Source of the DNA: Candidatus Rifleibacteriota bacterium
Lineage (GTDB): Bacteria > Muiribacteriota > Ozemobacteria > Ozemobacterales > Ozemobacteraceae
Direction: 5' to 3'
DNA: 34,862 bases
Assembly (NCBI GenBank): GCA_015233155.1
Contig: JADFYG010000005.1
Coordinates: forward strand, 108,208-143,069
A program made the translations under genes and the position numbers. Within the stretch, counting starts at the first letter, position 1; every line of letters starts with the position of its first letter. The notes beneath the pieces were generated by a model. The model was not told where the DNA came from. It made no database searches and saw only the letters and a list, made by a program, of their open reading frames with translations. Below are positions 18,035 to 25,600 of the stretch, piece by piece.

Positions 18035-20526
18035 CACCGGTATGCCGTCCATATTCCATCATGGTAACGGGCATCGGAATGATTTCTCCGCTCGGGGCGC
18101 ATATCGACGAAGTGCTCAACCGCATTGAACGAGGGGAAAGCGCGGCCATGCCACCAACTCGCTTCGATTCGACTCCTTTTGCCTGTCACCGTGCCGCGGA
18201 AGTTCGTGACTTCGATCCAGAGCGCCTTTTCGGAGACGACAAGACCCTGCGTCTTATGAATCGCGACGCGCAGTTCGCTGTAGCGGCAGCTCGCATAGCA
18301 TTACGTGATTCCGGCATCGTTGTAACAAAAACATATCCGGCGGATGAAATCGCATTATTCGGCGCCACAGGTCTTGCAGGAATCGCTCTTGAAGAAGTGC
18401 TTCCGCTGATTCGTCATTCAGCGACCCCTGACGGCGGGTTCGACCCACGACGTTTCGGGGAGCATGCGCTTCGACGGGTACGGCCGATCCTGAGTTTTAA
18501 AATCCTGTCCAACATGCCCATCTGCTTCGTCTCGATATATGAAGGCATCAAGGGACGCAACGCCGTTTTCAACCCCTGGGAAGGCCAGGGCGCAGTCGCC
18601 ATTCGTGCCGGCTGTGATGCTATTAATGATGGCGACGCGCTTTGTGCTCTCGTCGGCGGGACTGACCTGAAGACACATGAACTTGCTTTCGTAAGCTTGC
18701 AACAGCAGGGCGCCTTCGTTACAGGTGGAAAAAACTTGTCTGATAATGAGGTCGCGCACAACTATTCCCAGACCGTTCCCGCCGAAGGAGCAGTCTTTCT
18801 CGTTCTTGAAAGGGAAGATCTCGCCCGGGCGCGTGGAGCAAAGCTTTACGCGCGCATCACACCCATCGCTCGCGCTCATACGCCAAAAACGCTGATTTCA
18901 CGTGTGAATGAATATTTTAATGATAGCATTGATACTCTGGCAACCACTGATTCCTCCGCCTCTTCCTGCATTTCAACCATCGTCTCCGGAGACATCGGAG
19001 ACGCACGCATCTCCACCTTAGAAGCAGAACTTGGAATATCCAAGACCATATCCCCCAAACCTCTTCTCGGAAACATGTATGCGGCAGCGGCAGCGGCACA
19101 GGTAGGAATAGCCGCGGCAGTTGCCTCACGAGCACCATCACCGCACAACGCTATTTTGAGTATCTGCTCAGGAATGGGTGACGAACAGGCCGCTTTTCTT
19201 CTCGAATCTCCGGCATCCCCATCCTGCCTTACACCGCGAAAACCGCTTTCAGAACAACGCCATCGAGTTGTAGTGACCGGTATCGGCATTGTTGGTCCGC
19301 AGGGCATCGGCCGCGAACCTTTCTGGCAAGGACTTATTGCAGGCCAGCCAGGAACAGGCCCGGTTACATTGTTCGACGTATCAACCCTTCCAGTACGTAT
19401 CGGAGCTGAAGTAAAAGAATTCGATCGAGAATCCGTTATCCGCAATTATCCGGACGTGGCTCGCGAACGCGATCGCAAGGTCTGGCTCGGCCTTCTTGCC
19501 GCCAGTGAAGCCCTTGAACACGCCAATCTTACTATGGGTAACGTTGCGATGAACAATGCCATGTTGTCGGTAGGCGTCAGCCTGGAAGTCTTCTTTCTCG
19601 AAGATGTAACGCCGTTCACCGCAGCCAGCGACCTGCAAAAAGCCATGGCGGAAGGAATTATAGGTGCCGGCCCCAAGGGAAGAGTCCTGCAAACACCGCT
19701 CGACAGACTTACCAGGCTGATCGGCGACCGGTACCAATTCGGCGGACAGCGCTCGACCAACTGTTCAGCATGTGCCGCCGGAGCACAGACCGTTGGCGAA
19801 ACCTTCCGACGGCTGCGTGCGGGAGACGCTCCCGTTGCACTGGCAGGGGCCTCGGACAGTATGCTCAACCCCCTTGGTCTCGGAGGTTTCAGTCTTCTTC
19901 GCGCCCTTTCGACAAACAACGACAACCCGGCCGAAGCATGTCGACCATTTGACGCAGACCGCGACGGAACCGTCCTTGGAGAAGGAGCCGCTTTTCTCGT
20001 GCTCGAAACCCTGGATCATGCACAAGCCAGAGGAATACCTGTCATCGCCGAAATTGTCGGTTACGGCTCATCACTCGATGCATATCGTGTTTCCGACCCT
20101 GATCCCGACGGATGCGGGGCCATTTTAAGCATGCGCAAAGCCGTAGCCGACGCAGCACTCACACCATCCGACATTGACCTTGTCAACGCACACGGCACAG
20201 GAACACCAAAGAATGATATCGTCGAGACCCTCGCAATAAAGCAATTTCTGGGAGAGCGCGCATATTCGGTACCTGTTCATGCAGTGAAATCGATGACCGG
20301 CCACTGCATTGCTGCAAGCGGCGCAATAGAAGCGGCAGTCTCAGCTCTGACTCTCGCGCGCGGAATGATTCCGCCGACGATCAATCTTCGCACCAAGGAT
20401 CCCGCCTGCGATCTGGATTATGTTCCCGGTATCGCACGTGCGTTCTCCGGAAACACGATTCTGTCGAATTCATTCGGCTTCGGCGGACAAAACGGGACTT
20501 TGATATTCCGGAGGTATATCCCATGA
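18031..20526 (+). CDS. Fused chain-length-factor-like and ketosynthase protein (KS-like x KS)
   Basis: I start at ATG 18031, which overlaps the dehydratase stop (ATGA) and has GGAG 9 nt upstream; an in-frame ATG at 18016 would add 5 residues. Numbering below uses the longer form (836 aa). The C-terminal half (about 420-836) is a complete beta-ketoacyl-ACP synthase with C586 in NCSACAAG, H726 in NAHGTGTP and H763 in SMTGHCIAASG. The N-terminal half (about 14-395) has the same fold (MVTGIGMISPLG, LVGGTD, AEGAVFLVLERED) but, by alignment, Glu189 (NPWEGQG) replaces the catalytic Cys and Asn replaces the second His (LLGNMYAAA). It is therefore inactive and resembles chain-length factors, which carry Gln at the Cys position. 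Inactive partner first, active enzyme second, in a single chain is unusual. Confidence 0.88.
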   Translation: MTPVCRPYSIMVTGIGMISPLGAHIDEVLNRIERGESAAMPPTRFDSTPFACHRAAEVRDFDPERLFGDDKTLRLMNRDAQFAVAAARIALRDSGIVVTKTYPADEIALFGATGLAGIALEEVLPLIRHSATPDGGFDPRRFGEHALRRVRPILSFKILSNMPICFVSIYEGIKGRNAVFNPWEGQGAVAIRAGCDAINDGDALCALVGGTDLKTHELAFVSLQQQGAFVTGGKNLSDNEVAHNYSQTVPAEGAVFLVLEREDLARARGAKLYARITPIARAHTPKTLISRVNEYFNDSIDTLATTDSSASSCISTIVSGDIGDARISTLEAELGISKTISPKPLLGNMYAAAAAAQVGIAAAVASRAPSPHNAILSICSGMGDEQAAFLLESPASPSCLTPRKPLSEQRHRVVVTGIGIVGPQGIGREPFWQGLIAGQPGTGPVTLFDVSTLPVRIGAEVKEFDRESVIRNYPDVARERDRKVWLGLLAASEALEHANLTMGNVAMNNAMLSVGVSLEVFFLEDVTPFTAASDLQKAMAEGIIGAGPKGRVLQTPLDRLTRLIGDRYQFGGQRSTNCSACAAGAQTVGETFRRLRAGDAPVALAGASDSMLNPLGLGGFSLLRALSTNNDNPAEACRPFDADRDGTVLGEGAAFLVLETLDHAQARGIPVIAEIVGYGSSLDAYRVSDPDPDGCGAILSMRKAVADAALTPSDIDLVNAHGTGTPKNDIVETLAIKQFLGERAYSVPVHAVKSMTGHCIAASGAIEAAVSALTLARGMIPPTINLRTKDPACDLDYVPGIARAFSGNTILSNSFGFGGQNGTLIFRRYIP

Positions 20527-21269
20527 CCGTTCAGCGCACAGCCCTGGTAAGCGGAGCCTCACGCGGCATCGGAAGGGAAATCGCTCTTATTCTGGCACAC
20601 AGAGGCTGTTCAGTTGCCGTGGGGTATCGCACACGGGCATCTGAAGCGGAGGCTGTAGCAGCCGCAATCACTGAAACCGGCGGCCAGGCAATTACAGTAT
20701 CTCTCGACGTCTCTGACAGCGAATCATGTCAGGCGGCTGCCGAAGTTGTAAAAGAAGCTTTCGGCGGCATCGATATACTCGTTAACAATGCCGCAATCAT
20801 AAACGACGCTTCCGCTGCCGGAATGGAAGACGAGATTTGGGAATCCGTACTCAACACAGTATTGTCAGGGGCCTTCTATCTTTCCCGCGCCTGCGCACGG
20901 TCTATGATCCGCAAACGCTGGGGTCGCATAGTAAATATTTCATCGGCTGTCGCTCAATACGGCGCGCGAGGTCAGGCAAATTATGTTGCTGCTAAAGCAG
21001 GCCTGGAAGGCCTCACACGAGCGCTTGCCATTGAACTCGCTCCCCGGAACATTCTCGTAAATGCCGTCGCGCCCGGCGCAGTTGAGACTGATATGTCGCG
21101 AGCAGTGCTGGCCGAACACGGCGATCGGGCAAAAAACCGCATCCTTCTGGAACGATATGGAACACCGCATGAAATCGCTGCTATGGTCGGTTTCCTCTGT
21201 TCAGATGATGCTTCATATATCACCGGCCAGGTATTCGCTGTCGATGGCGGATACGGCCTTCGTGTTTAG
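20523..21269 (+). CDS. 3-oxoacyl-ACP reductase (FabG-like SDR)
   Basis: This is a classical short-chain dehydrogenase/reductase of 248 residues. The NADPH-binding SGASRGIG is at 10-17, NNA at 88-90, and the catalytic set N111, S141, Y154 and K158 (NYVAAKAG) is complete. It reduces 3-oxoacyl-ACP to 3-hydroxyacyl-ACP. The ATG overlaps the ketosynthase stop (ATGA). It is one of two FabG-like reductases in the cassette, which may act on different chain lengths or oxidation states. Confidence 0.92.
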   Translation: MTVQRTALVSGASRGIGREIALILAHRGCSVAVGYRTRASEAEAVAAAITETGGQAITVSLDVSDSESCQAAAEVVKEAFGGIDILVNNAAIINDASAAGMEDEIWESVLNTVLSGAFYLSRACARSMIRKRWGRIVNISSAVAQYGARGQANYVAAKAGLEGLTRALAIELAPRNILVNAVAPGAVETDMSRAVLAEHGDRAKNRILLERYGTPHEIAAMVGFLCSDDASYITGQVFAVDGGYGLRV

Positions 21270-21358
21270 AAAATTATCAATTTTGTGAAATCAGTCCATA
21301 TTCTCTGCAACAAATAGAGGTAGGTTTACCAAACGATGCATCACAAAGGATTCTTCGC

Positions 21359-21790
21359 ATGACAGAAACCGAAATCTTTGAAAAACTGCGTGATCTCATA
21401 AAAAATGTATTGGGAATTGCTTCGGATAAAATCCGAATGGAAAGCGCACTTGTGACAGATCTGGGCGCGGAATCGATCGATTTGCTTGATTTGAGCTTTC
21501 TGATCGAAGACACCTTCGGCATCGTGATAGAGCCAAACGAGTTCGAAAAGGATGTCAAAAAACGCATTCCGGGCGGCGCATATGAGAAAGATGGCTATCT
21601 GACTGATGAGGCCATCGCCGAGCTCCGCATGGCGCTTCCCGAAGTCGATCAAAGCCGACTCACCAAAGGTCTGCGCAAAGCCGAGATTCCATCTCTTTTA
21701 ACGGTTTCGGTATTCGTGCGACTCATCGCTCGCAAAATTTCAGAACCGAGTAAATCCCCGGCTGAGCAGGGAGGATCAAAAGATGCTTAA
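21359..21790 (+). CDS. Acyl carrier protein with C-terminal extension
   Basis: The phosphopantetheine attachment site is S39 in DLGAESIDLLDL, and the first 80 residues match the four-helix ACP fold (LIKNVLGI, SFLIEDTFGIVI). At 143 residues it is almost twice the usual length: a C-terminal part (about 85-143) adds a conserved-looking segment (YLTDEAIAELRMALP, LLTVSVFVRLIARKI) and a low-complexity tail. Such long ACPs occur in dedicated pathway clusters. AAAGGATT lies before the ATG. An 89-nt gap separates it from the reductase upstream, and its end overlaps the next reductase by 8 nt. Confidence 0.9.
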   Translation: MTETEIFEKLRDLIKNVLGIASDKIRMESALVTDLGAESIDLLDLSFLIEDTFGIVIEPNEFEKDVKKRIPGGAYEKDGYLTDEAIAELRMALPEVDQSRLTKGLRKAEIPSLLTVSVFVRLIARKISEPSKSPAEQGGSKDA

Positions 21791-22517
21791 AGGCAGAACA
21801 GCCTTCATCACAGGCGGCAGCGGCGCGGTCGGTGCCGCACTGGTTCGTGTCTTCGCCCGCGAGGGTGCCCGCGTCGCCTACGGATATCATGCCGGCAGGG
21901 AAAAGGCGGAACAACTCGACAAAGATATGGCTGCCGCAGGCACTCCGGTATTTTCATTTTCTCACAACGCACTTGACGGAGCTGGCACAAATGCTCTTGC
22001 TGAAGGGATCGAAAAGGATGTCGGCCCGGTCGACATCCTCGTAAACAATGCCGGAGTGACTCAGATAATGCCTTTCGCTCTTATTGAAGAAGAGGATTGG
22101 GACCGCATCATGGATGTAAACGTGAAGGGCATGTTTCTCACTACAAAAGCATTTTTGCGGGGAATGATACGACGAAAAAAGGGTGCTATCGTGAACATGG
22201 GTTCGCTTGCAGGCATGCGTGTACTCGAAGTTCCGGTTCACTACGCAACCGCGAAAAGCGCGGTCGTTGGCTTCACCCTTTCACTGGCACGGGAAATGGC
22301 TCGTTACGGCATACGCGTCAACTGCGTCGTGCCCGGCATGCTGACAGATGGGGTCAGCGCGAACGTGCCGCGCAAGCAAGCCGAAGAATATAGTAAATAC
22401 TGCACCCTGTCGCGACCTGGCACCCCGGAAGAAGTCGCTGAGTTAACGGCCTTTCTCGCAAGCGATCGCGCATCATATATCAACGCACAATCGATCTTCA
22501 TAGATGGAGGGATCTGA
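21783..22517 (+). CDS. Second 3-oxoacyl-ACP reductase (FabG-like SDR)
   Basis: This 244-residue SDR has TGGSGAVG at 10-17, NNAG at 88-91 and the catalytic set N113, S141, Y154 and K158 (HYATAKSA). GGGAGG stands 9 nt before the ATG, inside the end of the ACP gene. Its C-terminal IFIDGGI is the normal FabG end. It differs clearly from the first reductase of the cassette, so it is not a recent duplicate. Its stop is followed directly by the start of the next gene. Confidence 0.9.
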   Translation: MLKGRTAFITGGSGAVGAALVRVFAREGARVAYGYHAGREKAEQLDKDMAAAGTPVFSFSHNALDGAGTNALAEGIEKDVGPVDILVNNAGVTQIMPFALIEEEDWDRIMDVNVKGMFLTTKAFLRGMIRRKKGAIVNMGSLAGMRVLEVPVHYATAKSAVVGFTLSLAREMARYGIRVNCVVPGMLTDGVSANVPRKQAEEYSKYCTLSRPGTPEEVAELTAFLASDRASYINAQSIFIDGGI

Positions 22518-23090
22518 TTGCGATTCAGGTTCGTCGACCGCATCACTCGATGGGAGCCGTATCGAACGCTCGACGGTGCCAAGACAGTCTCGTTCGAGGA
22601 ATACGAATTGAAGACGTTGTTCGGAGATCCACCGGAATTGCCTCGTCTGCTTGTCGCAGAATGTTTGTATCAGGCGGCCGGATGGCTGGCAGCACTATCG
22701 AGCAAATTCACTTTCATTGGTCTTATTGAAGATATTGGACGCGTCGAGTTCATCTCTTCGCTGAAACCCGGGGAAAAGTTAGATTTTTCCGTAACTTTCG
22801 ATGACACGGCAGTTTCATATTTTCAGGATTTCGAAAAAAATCGCAACATTAAAAATCCGCCTTTGATAAGCAACTCGAAATTACAAAACGAAAATGAAAT
22901 ATCCCCAGACAGAGAGTCGCCACAGCTATTAGCGTTCAGTGGCGCAGGAATCGTCGGCCAGCGCGAGGTGATTCGCATAAGTGGCGCAAGTGTAAAACTT
23001 GCGCCACTTAATGACTTCGACGACCCCAATGATTGGCTGGTTTTGTACCATGAGATTTGCAGCATCCATACTCAATGTTACCAGCGATGA
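22518..23090 (+). CDS. Degenerate hotdog-fold protein (FabZ-like, catalytic His missing)
   Basis: I use the TTG start at 22518, 6 nt after GGAGGG and directly after the preceding TGA. The 190-residue product aligns with the first dehydratase of the cassette from its first residue (RFxFVDRITRWE), but position 34 is Leu instead of the catalytic His (TLFGDPPELPR), while E48 is kept (LLVAECLYQAAGW). It is probably not a dehydratase; it may be a structural partner, or it may bind acyl-ACP. An AT-rich insert of about 35 residues (around KNRNIKNPPLISNSKL) interrupts the C-terminal strands, and a perfect 14-bp palindrome lies inside the coding sequence near the 3' end. It overlaps the convergent zinc-ribbon gene by 13 nt. 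Confidence 0.75.
   Translation: MRFRFVDRITRWEPYRTLDGAKTVSFEEYELKTLFGDPPELPRLLVAECLYQAAGWLAALSSKFTFIGLIEDIGRVEFISSLKPGEKLDFSVTFDDTAVSYFQDFEKNRNIKNPPLISNSKLQNENEISPDRESPQLLAFSGAGIVGQREVIRISGASVKLAPLNDFDDPNDWLVLYHEICSIHTQCYQR
22978..23010. repeat. Perfect 14-bp inverted repeat inside the hotdog gene
   Basis: TAAGTGGCGCAAGT (22978-22991) and its exact reverse complement (22997-23010) flank GTAAA. A further copy of AGTGGCGCA lies at about 22939. No T-run follows, so it is not a standard terminator. It is REP-like, and in frame. Confidence 0.75.
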
Positions 23091-23983
23091 CCTCTGCCAT
23101 ACCAACCGTGATGATGATGCTGATATCCCCACCAACCATCATGCTCAACGATGACCACATTCGATTGAACCGGCGGCTCATGGTAAACCACTACCGGAAC
23201 AGTGGGGATTTCCCCTTTCCACGTGGTCCTTATGGAAAGATCGTAGAGGGTTACCCATCCGGCAACCGGATATGAATCTTTCACATCGGCCAGACAGATG
23301 ATTTGCGCCCAACCATTTTTTGTTTCAGCAATCCAGAATGGTTGTCCCTTACTCATTTTGGAATTATCTACGCGTAAGAAGGGTGAGGTCACAAGATATT
23401 CTCTCGTAGCTTCTCTTAGCTCCTGCTCCAGTCTTTCCACGCGTGTCAGAACAGCAGGATCATCCTGGCCTGTTTTCAACTCCGCAATCATTTCATTGGT
23501 TTTTGCCAGATTAAACGATATCACCTCTTTCTGAGCTAGACCACGCGCCTTTGATGGCCCGTTGATGCTGCACTTCAAGGCTTCGTGATAGCGGTCCAGA
23601 ATTTCGTTTTTCCTCACAAAAAGGGCATGCGCTTTCGCTTTTAACGGAGAAAACGAGGGAAACTGCTTCTCCTTTTTGGCAAGAACCTGACTGACCAGGA
23701 AACGACTTTCAGCTATTTTTGCCGAAGCAGGCAGAGAATTAGCACTTGTTAACAGCATCTCATACCGTGTTATCGGCTCGTATTCCTTAAAGAAACCGTC
23801 ATCAGCGACATTATTCGCAACAGTCGGGGTTCCGATCGCGATCAAAGGCGCTGTGACACCTTTCCCACAATGCTGGCAGAATTTAGCATCGTCGGCCATC
23901 GACTTGCCGCAATACTGGCAAAAAATAGCCCATGCCGGAGAAACAGAAAAAAGCAGCACCAGGATCAAAGCCCATTTTTTCAT
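23078..23983 (-). CDS. Secreted zinc-ribbon protein with SH3-like domain and His-rich tail
   Basis: I start at 23983, where AAGGAGG stands 7 nt upstream, rather than at the longer frame from 24013. The product has 301 residues. A Sec signal peptide (KKWALILVLLFSVSPAWA) is followed at once by a double zinc-ribbon motif, CQYCGKS...FCQHCGKG, a pattern normally found in cytoplasmic proteins. A helical, Lys/Glu-rich middle (about 65-215) leads to an SH3-like segment (FLRVDNSK, NGWAQIICL, VAGWVTLYDL), and the end is rich in His, Gly and Trp (GYQHHHHGWYGRG), probably metal-binding. It lies 68 nt downstream of the cysteine desulfurase. The function is unknown. Confidence 0.72.
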   Translation of the reverse strand: MKKWALILVLLFSVSPAWAIFCQYCGKSMADDAKFCQHCGKGVTAPLIAIGTPTVANNVADDGFFKEYEPITRYEMLLTSANSLPASAKIAESRFLVSQVLAKKEKQFPSFSPLKAKAHALFVRKNEILDRYHEALKCSINGPSKARGLAQKEVISFNLAKTNEMIAELKTGQDDPAVLTRVERLEQELREATREYLVTSPFLRVDNSKMSKGQPFWIAETKNGWAQIICLADVKDSYPVAGWVTLYDLSIRTTWKGEIPTVPVVVYHEPPVQSNVVIVEHDGWWGYQHHHHGWYGRGHRW

Positions 23984-24051
23984 GTTGATTCCTCCTTGAG
24001 GGTATGATCTCAATCAATCACGCCCTGAATTTCAGTTTTCATCACCACTAA

Positions 24052-25572
24052 TCAACGTACATCAGAATCTGACACAGGCATGATCAACCGATCGATCAGT
24101 TTCGGATAACGACCTCGCCAGGCTGTGTAACCGCCAAATACAACCTTTACCGAAGGATGACCGGCATTGGCCAGACGATATCCAACACCCAACGAGAAGA
24201 TGCCGGTAGCACACATCAGTATAACATCCCGATCCTGCGGAATCCCGGAAATATATCGCTCGAAGCCGATATGCGACATGAGCCGTGCCTGCGGGATGCT
24301 TGCGGCAAGTAATCGCTCATGAGGTAAACGCAAATCGATCAGGTACGAATGCGGCGATCGAATGCGCTCTTCAGTGAGATGCTCTGGGTCGAGATATGAA
24401 AAACCCGCCGGATCGCCTGCAAGAACATGGCGAAGTGCCCAAAGAGCATAAACGATGTCCAGATTCGTCGTGGTCGAGCCCATACTGATTCGTATTGTGG
24501 AAAGTGCTGCTTCCGCCGAAAGATCCATCCCCAAAAGCACATGAGAAGGTTCGATGCGATCGGCGGTACAGGCGGAGCCAATCGAAACCGAGATGCCATA
24601 ACAATCCAGGCCGGCGAGCAGGCGAATCCCGGGAACTCCTGGAAATGTCGCATTCACGGTTCCAGGTAACTGCGATCCTTCTGAAGCCTCATTGATGATC
24701 ACAGTCGGAGCAATCAGACGAAGGCCGGCAATCAGACGCCTGCGAAGCCCCTTCAGTCTCCGTAGTTCGGCTTCCCCCCGTCGGCCTGCAAGTTGGGAAG
24801 CCTTGCCCAGGCCGACAATCTGATGCGTACCTTCGGTGCCCGCTCGATACGTTTGTTCCTGATCCCCGCCATAAACAAGCGGCGTCCAGTGAGTGTCTCC
24901 ACGCCAATAGATGGCGCCCGCACCTTTAGGTCCGTTGATTTTGTGCGCGGTCAGTGTTAAAAATTCAACTCCGAGTTCATCGACCCGCGTAGCAATCTTA
25001 CCGAAGCTTTGAACTGCATCGGTATGCATTGGTAAACCTGCGTCAAACGCTATGGCGGCAATCTCGGCAATCGGCTGGATCGCACCGGTCTCGTTGTTCG
25101 CATGCATGATCGAGATCAGTCGCGTGTCCGGGCGAATGGCGGCACGTACATCGGCAACGTCAATTACGCCGTCACGGCCAGCTGCAAGATATGTAACGGT
25201 GCCACCACGCGCCGCGATCTGTCGACATGCGCCCAGAACCGATTCATGCTCGATCTTCGTCGTGATGATGTGTCCACAGCCGCCAGCGGCGTCGAATACA
25301 CCTTTAATAACGGCATTATTGCCCTCGCTGCCTCCTGAAGTGAAGAAAACACGTTCCGGTTCGCAGTCCAGCACTTCCGCGACCGATCTCCTCGCCACAT
25401 CAATCAGCCCACGTGCAGTACGGCCCGCAGTATGCAGGGAAGAGGGATTTCCGGATGTCTCACGAACCACTCGCGACATTTCGAATGCCACCTCTGGATG
25501 CACCGGCGTAGTGGCGTTGTGGTCAAGATATGCCCCGGGTTCAAATAAGAGCTTCAACAACCGCATCAGCAT
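24052..25572 (-). CDS. Cysteine desulfurase fused to a C-terminal rhodanese domain
   Basis: The product has 506 residues. Residues about 14-385 form a NifS/IscS-type PLP enzyme: YLDHNATTP, H109 (IEHES), the PLP lysine K211 in TAHKINGPKG, and the persulfide cysteine C335 in GSACTADRIEPSH. Residues about 400-500 form a rhodanese domain with C454 in MCATGIFS and the end block GGYTAWRG. A persulfide could pass from C335 to C454 within one protein. AGAGGAG lies before the ATG at 25572; a second ATG two codons later is also possible. It starts 28 nt after the radical SAM gene on the same strand, so it may supply sulfur for that enzyme's iron-sulfur clusters. Confidence 0.92.
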   Translation of the reverse strand: MLMRLLKLLFEPGAYLDHNATTPVHPEVAFEMSRVVRETSGNPSSLHTAGRTARGLIDVARRSVAEVLDCEPERVFFTSGGSEGNNAVIKGVFDAAGGCGHIITTKIEHESVLGACRQIAARGGTVTYLAAGRDGVIDVADVRAAIRPDTRLISIMHANNETGAIQPIAEIAAIAFDAGLPMHTDAVQSFGKIATRVDELGVEFLTLTAHKINGPKGAGAIYWRGDTHWTPLVYGGDQEQTYRAGTEGTHQIVGLGKASQLAGRRGEAELRRLKGLRRRLIAGLRLIAPTVIINEASEGSQLPGTVNATFPGVPGIRLLAGLDCYGISVSIGSACTADRIEPSHVLLGMDLSAEAALSTIRISMGSTTTNLDIVYALWALRHVLAGDPAGFSYLDPEHLTEERIRSPHSYLIDLRLPHERLLAASIPQARLMSHIGFERYISGIPQDRDVILMCATGIFSLGVGYRLANAGHPSVKVVFGGYTAWRGRYPKLIDRLIMPVSDSDVR

Positions 25573-25600
25573 GGATTCATCTCCTCTTCGACACGGCGAA

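Noticed and set aside
18876..19445. 189-residue minus-strand ORF over the ketosynthase
   Set aside because: Shadow ORF; the plus-strand ketosynthase fold is unambiguous.
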